The position numbers and the translations under genes are program-made. The notes beneath the pieces were generated by a model that saw nothing but the letters and a program-made list of their open reading frames with translations, was not told the DNA's origin and did not search any database. A stretch of DNA of 64,000 nt from CBDCTM01 sp965222005 (GTDB lineage: Bacteria; Bacteroidota; Bacteroidia; Chitinophagales; Saprospiraceae), in contig OZ244935.1 in the NCBI GenBank assembly GCA_965222005.1, positions 3,906,001-3,970,000 on the forward strand, given 5' to 3'. Below, one piece after another: positions 36,001-44,262 of this stretch; position 1 is the stretch's first letter; every line of letters starts with the position of its first letter.

Positions 36001-36015
36001 CAACACATTCCCTAG
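33001..36015 (+). CDS. T9SS-secreted CotH-kinase protein with two lamin-tail domains
   Basis: 1,004 residues from the ATG at 33001; the TTG six bases earlier is less likely. A signal peptide ends QLAFGQ near residue 31. Then: lamin-tail domain (LYINEFMASNSTTI, SDWIEVYN); chitobiase-like Ig domain (ARIFYTTNGNHPT); CotH kinase with NADWPGNNDRRF and WLTYDLDFSFGLY, the latter being the closest in this window to the canonical DLDYSFG-like metal motif; a beta-sandwich with FDNWSGAIVG; a second lamin-tail domain placed after the kinase (LVINEINYRSSSY, DWVELFNPND); and a T9SS tail (VYPNPATSEIQIAI). It begins 10 bp after the preceding paralogue. It lacks the Ca-binding and GEVED parts and so is the minimal secreted member of the trio. 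Confidence 0.87.
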   Translation: MQHYGVFKKWFYKGFRVSVVFGLCCQLAFGQLYINEFMASNSTTIADEMGAFSDWIEVYNASANDIDLAGYYFSDDPLNLTLWQIPSGSPSSVVVPAGGFLILWADGQPNLGFHHLDFKLSSAGEDVLLIAPDGLTILDQYTFGDQISDVSFGRIPDGGPKWDFFTQPTPGAANSTTPGGPQVWMPVANIRGGLYASAVEVSLSCATNGARIFYTTNGNHPTENSTEYTAPLSIDKHTTLRAMAFFDTLSPSDIMTETYLFGLNHTVPVVAYSADSLDLYDPATGMFSNFDQDISIVVNTEMYETDGSLAFNQQLESEIQGTGSAIFAQKSLALKAKSSLGSSTIDYQVFPLSGRDQYRSLTLRNSGNDWNVTMFRDAMATSLIWDLSDINGLRHTIEEPEIFGQAYRPVVAYINGAYWGLYNLRERSDWRYIKTHFGLDEQEIDLLRGFEEVKEGDWVAWRELQRFLGKNSLETSDDFQHIADHVDLGHYMDYVIFNLYIDNADWPGNNDRRFRKKAKDGKWHWLTYDLDFSFGLYVEGQDWNSGYNNANSLHRMLYHNGFNWPNPEYATLLFRRLMGNKKWRTDFVNRTADQLNLLFDDERVIERIDAFEQTYEPEMQMHADRWAMGFNNFAANIQILRDFTTDRAANVRNHFISEIADVTGISEIEIQINVPQYGEVELSTITVHEGNAPFSGIYFEGVHIPLAAYPAKGYVFDNWSGAIVGMQPETRIKINDNSSITANFSPGSQANHPLVINEINYRSSSYFDSGDWVELFNPNDYSVDISGWYLEDESGRFFGLAANTLIPAKGYLVLVEQASKFSATYPDVTNFLGDFGKGKRGFRLNKEGETISLYNAAGLLIDEVMYDDNSPWPAAGEQTGSTLQLAHANLDNSLAASWNALPPTPGQMNHMPTPSIDLELVNGMRVYPNPATSEIQIAIENSLQAKAIEVYGLGTQKILRMDASGRATNFQIDVADWHDGLYAIVLNLLDGRRIVKRLVVQHIP

Positions 36016-36062
36016 CTTCTATTAAACAGCCCCGCGTCAAAAATTAGCTTATCGCCAGTGGC

Positions 36063-36911
36063 TTATCTTTGCTTTTTCCTTCTGCTATTCAATGGCATCA
36101 ACTGGCCGTGCTTCATGATCCGTATCAACACATCTACCTGCTTTTGCTTGTTTACTTCCACTATCAGATAGTTGTCGTGATAATTGGTGCCCATGCCACT
36201 ACTGTACATATGCACATTGTGGAGGGTATCTGCAGAATAATGTGTTCGGTCAAGGTGTGCGCCCACATCTCCTGCGAATAGATATACAGGCCGCTGGGTA
36301 GCTTGCAATAAAGGGAAGACTTCTGGCCAGAAATTGATGTGAGGAGTGCGGCCGTCTCTGGAGTTGTAGTGGATGTAGGAATAGGCATTGTCAGGCTCCA
36401 CCCAAAGTAGTTGATGGAAGAAGATGAAAATATTGTGGTAGCGACTGGCTTCTGCCAAAACCTCTTTCAAAAAAGCCATTTGTTCCTTCCAGATATTCCA
36501 ACCACCCAGCCCGGGGTTGAGGACAATACAAAGATCCCCTTCTTGCTCAAATTGATAGTAAGTGAGGCCGTATCGATCCTTATAAGGTGACTTGTGGCCT
36601 TCATCATGATTGCCGGTAGTAAAGTAAACGTTGATACCCAGCTGCTCTACTTCCCGATCCACCACATCCCAATATTCATCGCGGCTATAGTATACAATAT
36701 CGCCGGTAAATATGCCAAAACGCATGTTGGGGTATTGGCGGATACTGTCGAACTCAGCTACAAAAGGCGGATGCAGCCCTGGCGCTTTCCGATAGCTTGA
36801 TCCGTACACATGGCCAGCTACAAAAAAGCTATATGGCTTAGGTAGCGGAGCTTTACAACTTGTCAATAAGCTGAAAATGGGGAGGATGAATAAAAGACTG
36901 GGCTGCTTCAA
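36063..36911 (-). CDS. Lipoprotein metallophosphoesterase
   Basis: 282 residues from a TTG start at 36911 (no upstream ATG; KQPSLLFILPIFSLLTSC is a good lipoprotein signal with Cys19). Calcineurin-like motifs are present in order: FGIFTGDIVYY (GD), VYFTTGNHDEGH (GNHD), FIFFHQLLW (His) and LFAGDVGAHLD in place of GHxH. The usual first motif DxH reads AGHVYG here, so the first Asp ligand is missing. Whether it remains catalytic is open; one metal site could be altered. Anchored in the envelope between two CotH-family genes, it is a candidate phosphatase or phosphodiesterase acting on the same extracytoplasmic substrates, which is inference from position only. Confidence 0.8.
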   Translation of the reverse strand: MKQPSLLFILPIFSLLTSCKAPLPKPYSFFVAGHVYGSSYRKAPGLHPPFVAEFDSIRQYPNMRFGIFTGDIVYYSRDEYWDVVDREVEQLGINVYFTTGNHDEGHKSPYKDRYGLTYYQFEQEGDLCIVLNPGLGGWNIWKEQMAFLKEVLAEASRYHNIFIFFHQLLWVEPDNAYSYIHYNSRDGRTPHINFWPEVFPLLQATQRPVYLFAGDVGAHLDRTHYSADTLHNVHMYSSGMGTNYHDNYLIVEVNKQKQVDVLIRIMKHGQLMPLNSRRKKQR

Positions 36912-37104
36912 TTTTCTGAAAATTTTTCAAATTGCGGCCAATGGCTGTGTATGCACAAGACTTGTCAAAGCGCGGCGGTATAGATTTCGAAAAACGTAAT
37001 TTAGCAAACGGTATGAATGCCTGACGGCAGTCATGTATCGATGCCGAAGTTATTAATTTTTTAAAATTATCAATAAATGCAACATCGCGTGTATATTGCA
37101 AAAT

Positions 37105-39615
37105 ATGAAGGTACAATATTTTCTCCTTGTGGTATTGCTGGTTTTGCTGGCAACTTGTACCCCTGACCGCCGCGCTGACCCGCGCCTCGCCCGGCTGCCA
37201 CTTATCGAAATCGACATCGCTCCTGAGCACATGGTGGTGCTTAGGCGCAAGCGTGCGGAAGCTCTGCGCGAAGGCATGTTGGTAAGCAAGGCAAAAGATT
37301 ACGTAGCTGCTCGACTGATATTCCAATCGGATACTATGCTGGCTCAGACTCGCCTCAAAGGTGACTGGCTCGACCATTTGAAGGGCGGCAAGTGGTCGAT
37401 GCGCTTCAAACTGGCCGATCAGGATGCCTTGCTCGGTATGCGTCGCTTTTCCATTCAGCACCCGCGGACACGATCATTTTTGGATGAGTGGGTTTACCAT
37501 CGCTTGCTGGAGCAGGAAGGCATTCTTGCCACCCAATATCATTTTGTGCAAGTAGTGCTCAACGGTCGCTACAAGGGATTGTATGCACTGGAAGAGCACT
37601 TTGATAAAACTTTGCTGGAGCGCCAGGGCAGGAGGGAGGCTCCCATTTTGAAATTCAATGAAGAGGGTTTTTGGGAGATACAAAAACACCACAAGCGAAG
37701 TGGCGATAATCTCAGCCCCTACTTACCCGACTTCGAAGCGGCAGACGTAGAAGCCTTTCAGAAAGGCAAAACCTTGCGCGATAGTTTTCTGCGATCGGCC
37801 TTTGTGGTAGGGCGCGAATTGCTGCAAGCCTATCGATTTGGCAAACGCCCCGCTGCCGAATGCTGGGATATGGATCAGATGGCCCGGCTGTATGCTCTGG
37901 CTGATATTGGCGCTGCCTATCACAGCCTGCGTTGGCACAATTTGCGGATGTATTTCAACCCCTTTACCGGCAGGCTCGAGCCAGTGATTTATGATGCCTA
38001 CAGCTCAAACGGCCCTTACCGATGGTTTTCCAAAGCCTATCTCGGCTTCTATAATGAACGATACAGCAAAGTTTATTTTAAGGAGGAATATTTTGTGTTT
38101 CAGTTATTTAATGATTTGGAATTCAGAGATTTATATATTGAATATCTAAAAAAGTATAGCGAGGCTGAATTCATAAATAGCTTTTTTTCAAAAATCGGAG
38201 AGCGCCTTAATTTGCTCCAAGAGGCCCTGCAGTCCGAATATCCCGGCTACCAATATCAGGATAGCCTGCTGTTGGGCGGAGCACAAAAAATGCGGGACAG
38301 CCTGCGCAGCTATCGAAGGGATCACCCGCCTTTTGAATATGAAATTTTCGATGCATTGTATGACAGTTGCCGACTAGCCAACCCATTAGCCTCCACAGCG
38401 CTGAAGGCTGTACCAATCGGATCAGGTGGAAGAATTGCGTTGGCCAACTACTTTTGCCAGCCCATTGAAATTCAGGCACTTGGCCCCAAAAAATCAAAGC
38501 CGATTCACCCCCTCAGCCTGCCGAGGGAACTGTCTTCGTTTACTATTTATCAAGTGCCCCCCAAAACCTTGCAAATGAAAGCGGAGGGTTCAGATCGTTA
38601 CGTTTTTTATACCGTGCCGGGCAATGAAAATTGGTTTAGCCAAAAGATTAGCGAATGGCCTGCCAGGAAGCGAATTCGATTTTTGGATGTTGACAGTTTG
38701 CAAATCGATCAGCTGAAAATACAACGAAGCGAGTCTTTGCTGCGTTTACAAGCGGGCCGGTATCAAATCAATCAGGCCATTGTGATCCCCCAAGATTATA
38801 GACTTATCATTGAAGCCGGTACGCAAATAGAGCTAAACCGGGGCGCTGCGATCTTCGTTTTTGGTGGTTTGGAAATAGCTGGCAGTTCAGTTCGGCCGGT
38901 GCGAATTAGCTCTTCCGATGGCAGTGGCAGGGGCTTGCATATCATCAATCCAATGGAGCCGGTGAAGTTGCAGCATGTCCGATTTGATAGTCTGCAAAGC
39001 TGGCAGGAGCAGGGGCTATTGTTGAGTGGCGCGGTCACTTTTTATGGCTGCCAGGGAAGGGTTGAGCATTGCCAATTTGAAAATAGCCCGACGGAGGATG
39101 CACTTAATATTGTCAACTCAGACAGCTTGCAACTGAAAAATATACACTTTGCCCACTGCCGTTCCGATGCCCTGGATATTGATTTTTCGATAGTACAAAT
39201 CAGCGACTGCCAATTTGAAAGCATAGGCGGCGATGGCCTGGATTGCTCTGCCTCAGAGGTGAGGGGTGGTCAGCTCCGCTTTCACAAAATTGGAGACAAA
39301 GCCCTGTCGATAGGCGAAAACTCTGGAATAGTGTTAAAAGAACTGGCTATTCAAGAAGCTTCGATAGGCATTGCGGTGAAGGATGGCAGCCGGGCAATGG
39401 TTGCTTCTCCGAATTTGAAGAACTGCCGGCTCGGTATGGCGGTATATCAGAAAAAGGCTGAGTTTCCGTTGGCAAAGCTTGCTGCTCATACCGTCACAAC
39501 GGAAGGGGCGGGTGAATTGTATTGGCTGGAAGAGGGGCATCAGTTGTTGTGGGAAGGAAAAGTCCTGGAGGCTACGCATGGGAGTGGGCAGTTGCGGGAG
39601 TTGTTGTATGAGTGA
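37105..39615 (+). CDS. CotH-family lipoprotein fused to a right-handed beta-helix
   Basis: 836 residues from the ATG at 37105 (an earlier TTG at 37096 is less likely). Residues 1-18 are a lipoprotein signal (YFLLVVLLVLLATC, lipid on Cys18). Residues about 35-420 are a CotH-related domain: RLKGDWLDHLKGGKWSMRFK, RRFSIQHPRTRSFLDEWVYH, YKGLYALEEHFDKTLLE. In place of the DWPxNN loop it has HSLRWHNLRMYFNP and then LEPVIYDAYSS, so the catalytic Asp of the other members is absent at that position while YDAY keeps one acidic residue. Residues about 545-800 form a right-handed parallel beta-helix (repeats such as ALDIDFSIVQISDCQFESIG and LQLKNIHFAHCRSD). It should sit on the periplasmic or outer face. 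The beta-helix suggests polysaccharide or wall contact. Confidence 0.82.
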   Translation: MKVQYFLLVVLLVLLATCTPDRRADPRLARLPLIEIDIAPEHMVVLRRKRAEALREGMLVSKAKDYVAARLIFQSDTMLAQTRLKGDWLDHLKGGKWSMRFKLADQDALLGMRRFSIQHPRTRSFLDEWVYHRLLEQEGILATQYHFVQVVLNGRYKGLYALEEHFDKTLLERQGRREAPILKFNEEGFWEIQKHHKRSGDNLSPYLPDFEAADVEAFQKGKTLRDSFLRSAFVVGRELLQAYRFGKRPAAECWDMDQMARLYALADIGAAYHSLRWHNLRMYFNPFTGRLEPVIYDAYSSNGPYRWFSKAYLGFYNERYSKVYFKEEYFVFQLFNDLEFRDLYIEYLKKYSEAEFINSFFSKIGERLNLLQEALQSEYPGYQYQDSLLLGGAQKMRDSLRSYRRDHPPFEYEIFDALYDSCRLANPLASTALKAVPIGSGGRIALANYFCQPIEIQALGPKKSKPIHPLSLPRELSSFTIYQVPPKTLQMKAEGSDRYVFYTVPGNENWFSQKISEWPARKRIRFLDVDSLQIDQLKIQRSESLLRLQAGRYQINQAIVIPQDYRLIIEAGTQIELNRGAAIFVFGGLEIAGSSVRPVRISSSDGSGRGLHIINPMEPVKLQHVRFDSLQSWQEQGLLLSGAVTFYGCQGRVEHCQFENSPTEDALNIVNSDSLQLKNIHFAHCRSDALDIDFSIVQISDCQFESIGGDGLDCSASEVRGGQLRFHKIGDKALSIGENSGIVLKELAIQEASIGIAVKDGSRAMVASPNLKNCRLGMAVYQKKAEFPLAKLAAHTVTTEGAGELYWLEEGHQLLWEGKVLEATHGSGQLRELLYE

Positions 39616-39749
39616 ATGGGAAAGGGGTATTTCTTTGTAGGCTTTGTAGAGGGTTGAGGAGCATTCCCATTTCGCGTTTCTTCACTTGCTGCCTTGCCAG
39701 CTACACCTAACTTTCGTATCATTGCAGAGCAAAATCTAAACCTACTCTT

Positions 39750-40751
39750 TTGGATTACCAGCAACTCATTCAATCGCTCAAAAAAAAGGAATTTCAGCCA
39801 CTCTATTTATTGGAAGGAAACGAGCCGTATCATATCGACCGCGTTGCCCGGTATTTTGAATCGAACACCCTGGCAGAGGCTGAACGGGCTTTCAATCAAT
39901 TGGTTTTCTACGGAAAGGATACTGATCCCAAAACGCTCATCGATGCTGCCTGCCGTTATCCAATGATGGCGCCTTTTCAGCTCATCCTGCTCAAAGAAGC
40001 ACAGGATATGAAACAGCTGGCGGAGTTGCAGCCTTATATTGAAAGGCCCGTGCCTACAACGATCCTGGTCATTTGCCACAAATATAAAAAGCTGGACAGC
40101 CGCACAAAATTTGGCAAGCTACTCAAGCAAAAGGCGGTGCATTATGAGTCCAAAAAATTATACGACAATCAGTTGCCCGACTGGATCAGCCGCTATTTGA
40201 AGGAGAAGCAATTGGAGATACAGCCCGCTGCTGCTGCGCTGATTGCCGAATACCTGGGCACGGAGTTATCGAAGGTGAGCAATGAGCTGGATAAGCTGGT
40301 GCTGAATGTGCCGGCCGGTAGTACGATTGGAGCGCAGCAGGTAATGGACAATATTGGCATTAGCAAAAATTACAATGTTTTTGAGCTTCAAAAGGCGCTC
40401 GGCCAGCGGGATGTGCTGAAGGCCAATCGCATCATCAACTACTTTATCGCCAATCCTAAAAAGAATCCGCTGGTGATGGTGATTGGGCTGCTCTACAACT
40501 ATTTTAGCAAAGTGTATATGCTCCAATATTTGAGCAATACCCCTGACAATGAGTTGGCCGGTGCGCTGAATCTTCGCTCTTCCTATTTTTTAAAAGACTA
40601 CAAGCTGGCTGCCCGTAACTATCCCCTGCCCAAAACGCAGCAAGTCATCCATTTACTCAGCTGCTACGACCTCAAATCAAAAGGGGTGGACAATCCCGGT
40701 ACAGCAGATGGCGAATTGCTAAAAGAATTGGTGTACCGGATTCTTCACTGA
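39750..40751 (+). CDS. holA: DNA polymerase III subunit delta
   Basis: 333 residues from a TTG at 39750; no ATG is available before residue 70 and the N-terminus DYQQLIQSLKKKEFQPLYLLEG matches the family, so the TTG start is convincing. The protein has the delta-subunit layout: N-terminal ATPase-like fold (LYLLEGNEPYHIDRV; FYGKDTDPKTLIDAACRYPMM), the middle TTILVICHKYKKLD and DWISRYLKEKQLEI, and the C-terminal collar domain (NYFIANPKKNPLVMVIGLLYNYF). It opens the beta clamp in the clamp-loader complex. Length is as expected. It stands upstream of the trp cluster but is separated by 130 bp. Confidence 0.88.
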   Translation: MDYQQLIQSLKKKEFQPLYLLEGNEPYHIDRVARYFESNTLAEAERAFNQLVFYGKDTDPKTLIDAACRYPMMAPFQLILLKEAQDMKQLAELQPYIERPVPTTILVICHKYKKLDSRTKFGKLLKQKAVHYESKKLYDNQLPDWISRYLKEKQLEIQPAAAALIAEYLGTELSKVSNELDKLVLNVPAGSTIGAQQVMDNIGISKNYNVFELQKALGQRDVLKANRIINYFIANPKKNPLVMVIGLLYNYFSKVYMLQYLSNTPDNELAGALNLRSSYFLKDYKLAARNYPLPKTQQVIHLLSCYDLKSKGVDNPGTADGELLKELVYRILH

Positions 40752-40881
40752 AATAGATGAAAGCAAATTGTTGTTTTTCCTTGTGGGCCCTGAGCCTTTC
40801 GCCCCTGCTGAATTAGCCTGCGTCCAATGTAACCTCGATTAGTAAATGTGAGTTTAAATTAGTTCACCATCCGGCCTGCGC

Positions 40882-42309
40882 ATGTCAGCCCATTTAGCCA
40901 GTATTATCAATAAAAAGTATCTGCTCGATCAATGTGTTGAGCGGCACTTGGCCGATACCTTTACTCCCATAAGTATATATCTGAGCCTGCGCGACCACTT
41001 TGCCTCGCTGGTATTATTGGAAAGCTCTGATTTTCGGAGCAAGCAAAACTGCTTTTCCTTCATTTGCGCAGAGCCTATTGCCAGCTTTGAAGCAACAAGA
41101 GGGATGCTTCGGCTTGGCTACCCGGATGGTGGGCAGCATGAAGAATCGCTAAGCGATTGGGGAGCCGTGCCGGGATTGTTGCAGGCCTTCGTCGGCCAGT
41201 TTGAGCCGACCACAACGGATTGTGTAGCGGTGAATGGGTTTTTTGGATACACCAGCTTCGATGCTTTTCAATATTTTGACAAGCTCCGCTTTGCTCCGGA
41301 AAAGCGCAAAACCGACTTGCCGGACCTTCAGTACAGCTTGTACCGATTTGTAATTGCGATCGATCATTTCAAAGACGAGATGTATCTGATCGAGAATCTG
41401 CCAGTTGGCGAACCATCCCAATTAAAAAAGATCCAAACCCTTATCAGGAGTCAGCACTTTGGCCAACATAGCTTTGAGCCAACCGGCGCCGAGCGGAGCA
41501 ATCTGGATGATGAAGCATTTAAAGAATTGGTGCGCATCGGCAAAAAGCATTGTCAGTTAGGGGATGTTTTTCAGATTGTTTTTTCAAGACAATTTTCCCA
41601 GCAATTTAGAGGAGATGATTTTAATGTGTATAGAGTGTTGCGATGTGTAAATCCCTCACCCTATCTGTTCTATTTTGACTATGGAAATTACAAGCTCTTT
41701 GGCTCTTCACCGGAAGCTCAGATGGTGATCAAAGGAGGCCGGGCCAGCGTGAATCCGATAGCGGGTACCTATCAGCGTAGCGGCGAAGACGATGTGGATT
41801 TGCAGAGAGCAGAAGCGCTGACGGCAGATCCTAAGGAGAACGCAGAGCACATCATGCTAGTCGATTTGGCTCGCAATGACTTGGGCAGGCATTGCAATTC
41901 GGTGGCGGTAAAAGAGCTCAAAGATGTGCAATACTTCAGCCACGTCATACACCTGGTATCCAAGGTAGAGGGGCAGTTGGATAGTACCACTTCGCCGATT
42001 CGCGTATTTGCCGATACCTTTCCGGCAGGCACGCTCAGCGGTGCTCCCAAGTACAAAGCCCTTGAGCTGATCGATCGCTACGAAAATCAAAACCGCTCCT
42101 TTTATGGAGGCAGCATCGGCTATATTGGCTTCAATGGAGAGATGAACCAGGCGATCATGATTCGCACTTTTATGAGTGCCGGCAACACACTTTATTACCA
42201 GGCCGGAGCGGGAATCGTAGCCGCCAGCAATGAGGAAAGTGAGCTTGCAGAGGTAAACAACAAGCTGGCTGCTTTGAAAAAGGCAATTACGGAAGCGCAG
42301 CATTTATAA
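40882..42309 (+). CDS. trpE: Anthranilate synthase component I
   Basis: 475 residues. Catalyses formation of anthranilate from chorismate with ammonia supplied by TrpG. The N-terminal domain contains SLVLLESSDF, in which LLES is the usual tryptophan-feedback motif. The C-terminal chorismate-binding domain shows GDVFQIVFSRQF, NPSPYLFYFDYG, GSSPEAQMVIKGG, RASVNPIAGTYQRS, DLARNDLGRHC, SHVIHLVSKVEG, FPAGTLSGAPKYKALELID and RSFYGGSIGYIGFNG, all typical of TrpE rather than isochorismate synthase. First gene of the tryptophan cluster; trpG follows after 8 bp. I saw no Trp-codon-rich leader peptide in the 130 bp upstream. Confidence 0.95.
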   Translation: MSAHLASIINKKYLLDQCVERHLADTFTPISIYLSLRDHFASLVLLESSDFRSKQNCFSFICAEPIASFEATRGMLRLGYPDGGQHEESLSDWGAVPGLLQAFVGQFEPTTTDCVAVNGFFGYTSFDAFQYFDKLRFAPEKRKTDLPDLQYSLYRFVIAIDHFKDEMYLIENLPVGEPSQLKKIQTLIRSQHFGQHSFEPTGAERSNLDDEAFKELVRIGKKHCQLGDVFQIVFSRQFSQQFRGDDFNVYRVLRCVNPSPYLFYFDYGNYKLFGSSPEAQMVIKGGRASVNPIAGTYQRSGEDDVDLQRAEALTADPKENAEHIMLVDLARNDLGRHCNSVAVKELKDVQYFSHVIHLVSKVEGQLDSTTSPIRVFADTFPAGTLSGAPKYKALELIDRYENQNRSFYGGSIGYIGFNGEMNQAIMIRTFMSAGNTLYYQAGAGIVAASNEESELAEVNNKLAALKKAITEAQHL

Positions 42310-42317
42310 GCAATCCT

Positions 42318-42941
42318 ATGAAAATATTGGTACTGGATAATTACGATTCTTTTACGTACAACCTGGTTCAATACCTGCGGGAAATCACCGGGCAAGGGCT
42401 GGATGTCTATCGAAATGATGCGATCAGGCTGGAAGAAGTGGAAAAATACGATCTGATTGTGCTCTCACCCGGCCCGGGCTTGCCAAAGGATGCGGGCATT
42501 ATGCCTCACCTGATCCGGTGCTATGCTGCTACTAAATCGATTTTGGGTGTTTGTCTCGGCATGCAGGCTATTGGGGAGGCATTTGGGGCGCAGCTTGTCA
42601 ATTTGAAGCAGGTATGTCATGGAATAGCAACAGAGGCGCAAGTAGTTGATAACCAGGAATTTATGTTTGATTCTCTGCCCAAAAGGCTGATGGTCGGACG
42701 CTATCATTCCTGGGTAGTGGCTGCATCCGATTTACCAGATTCGCTGGTCATAACAGCGGTCGATGAGTCAGCTAGGATTATGGCGCTGCGCCATATAGAG
42801 TATCATGTAAAGGGAGTTCAGTTTCATCCCGAATCAGTGATGACCGCACATGGCAAGCAAATGCTGACTAACTTTTTGGTAGAAGCTGAATTGCGAAGAC
42901 ATCAGCTGAAGCAGCGGGCTAAACGGCAGGCTCAACGGTAA
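42318..42941 (+). CDS. trpG: Anthranilate synthase component II (glutamine amidotransferase)
   Basis: A 207-residue class I glutamine amidotransferase. Motifs: LVLDNYDSFTYNLVQYL at the N-terminus, SPGPGLPKDAG, the nucleophile elbow ILGVCLGMQAIGEAFG with the catalytic Cys, and VKGVQFHPESVMTAHGKQML with the catalytic His and Glu. It supplies ammonia to TrpE. It ends in a basic tail (RHQLKQRAKRQAQR) beyond the usual length. trpE lies 8 bp upstream; the next trp gene is 328 bp away, the largest gap in the cluster. Confidence 0.95.
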   Translation: MKILVLDNYDSFTYNLVQYLREITGQGLDVYRNDAIRLEEVEKYDLIVLSPGPGLPKDAGIMPHLIRCYAATKSILGVCLGMQAIGEAFGAQLVNLKQVCHGIATEAQVVDNQEFMFDSLPKRLMVGRYHSWVVAASDLPDSLVITAVDESARIMALRHIEYHVKGVQFHPESVMTAHGKQMLTNFLVEAELRRHQLKQRAKRQAQR

Positions 42942-43269
42942 GCGAGCTGGGCAGAGCAGCATGAGCCGATCGGCAGGCTTGAAGTAATAGATGTGGGTGG
43001 GATAAACATTATTTATTTTATAAAAAGCCCACCCTCCTTCACGCCTACCATTAGGTGTAAATCAAACAGCCCGAAGAACTGTCATCTTCCCGATCTCTGC
43101 TTTAAACACATCAGAGTTTCGCGGGTGCTGTGCGCACATATGTTGAATTCGCCTTAAAGATAACTAAATTATTTAAAATAAAAAATATAACTACAAATAG
43201 TTTTAAAAAATCTCAAACACGCTCGTAATCACGTAGCATTATTTAAAATTTCCCTAGCATTGGCTTTCT
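42942..43269. other. Intergenic region between trpG and trpD with a hairpin
   Basis: The gap carries a perfect 7-bp stem GGGTGGG (42995-43001) / CCCACCC (43028-43034) around a 26-nt AT-rich loop, without a following T-run. The 100 bp before trpD are very AT-rich and could hold a second promoter, although no exact TAnnTTTG box is seen. No gene is visible. Confidence 0.45.
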
Positions 43270-44256
43270 ATGAAAAAAATACTCACAAGGCTCTTCAATC
43301 ACGACTTACTCAGCAGAGAGGAGGCCCGTGAGATATTGGTCAACATCTCTAACAGTCAGTACAATGAAGCTCAGATGACTGCCTTTGTGACGGTCTATTT
43401 GATGCGCGCCATTTCGGTGGATGAGCTGCAGGGATTTAGAGATGCCCTGCTTGAGCTGTGCCTCCCTGTCGATTTGGAAGGTCGCAAAACGATTGACATT
43501 GTAGGCACAGGAGGAGATGGCAAAAACACCTTTAATATCTCCACTCTAAGCTCTTTCGTAGTAGCCGGAGCAGGTTATCCCGTGACTAAGCATGGCAACT
43601 ATGGCGTGTCTTCGGCCTGCGGTTCTTCCAATGTGCTGGAGCATTTGGGTTATACTTTTACCAATGATGTTGGCACCCTCAAAGCGCAGCTTGACCGAAG
43701 CAATATTTGCTTTTTTCACGCACCTCTGTTTCATCCGGCTATGAAAGCGGTAGCGCCGATACGGAAGCAGTTGGGCGTAAAAACATTCTTCAATATGCTC
43801 GGCCCTTTGGTAAATCCTGCACAGCCGCAGTGCAATTTGCTGGGCGTTTTCAACCTCAATCTCAGTCGCCTCTACGAATACATTTTGCAGCAAAGCGGTC
43901 GCCAATTTACTATCGTGTACGCAATCGATGGCTACGATGAAATTTCGCTCACCGGCCCGTTTAAGCTGCGTACTAATTCCGGGGAAGCAGTGCTTCAACC
44001 ATACGATTTAGGCAAAACGCCGCTACAAGCTGCCGATCTTTTTGGGGGCGATACAGTAGAGGCAGCGGCAGCTATTTTTATGGATGTGTTGAAGGCAGAA
44101 GCTACTCCGGCTCAGTTCAATGTAGTAGCAGCCAATGCCGGTATGGCTATCCATTGCCTCAAACCAGCCACCGATTTGGCAAGCTGCATAGCAGAAGCCG
44201 AGGAGAGTATGCTGAGTAAAAAGGCACTTTCCGCTTTTACCAAATTGATAAATTAA
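43270..44256 (+). CDS. trpD: Anthranilate phosphoribosyltransferase
   Basis: 328 residues. Transfers phosphoribose from PRPP to anthranilate. Motifs: LSREEAREILVNI, the PRPP-binding loop DIVGTGGDGKNTFNIST, VTKHGNYGVSSACGSSNVLEHLG, FFHAPLFHPAMKAVAPIRKQLG and KTFFNMLGPLVNPAQP. The middle VYAIDGYDEISLTGP and C-terminal LNAG-equivalent FNVVAANAGMAIHCL complete the family pattern. Slightly short but complete. It starts a downstream sub-cluster, with trpC 6 bp after its stop. Confidence 0.95.
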   Translation: MKKILTRLFNHDLLSREEAREILVNISNSQYNEAQMTAFVTVYLMRAISVDELQGFRDALLELCLPVDLEGRKTIDIVGTGGDGKNTFNISTLSSFVVAGAGYPVTKHGNYGVSSACGSSNVLEHLGYTFTNDVGTLKAQLDRSNICFFHAPLFHPAMKAVAPIRKQLGVKTFFNMLGPLVNPAQPQCNLLGVFNLNLSRLYEYILQQSGRQFTIVYAIDGYDEISLTGPFKLRTNSGEAVLQPYDLGKTPLQAADLFGGDTVEAAAAIFMDVLKAEATPAQFNVVAANAGMAIHCLKPATDLASCIAEAEESMLSKKALSAFTKLIN

Positions 44257-44262
44257 TACCGT

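Noticed and set aside
40752..40881. Trp leader peptide or T-box before trpE
   Set aside because: No short frame with adjacent Trp codons and no T-box sequence could be found in the 130 bp.
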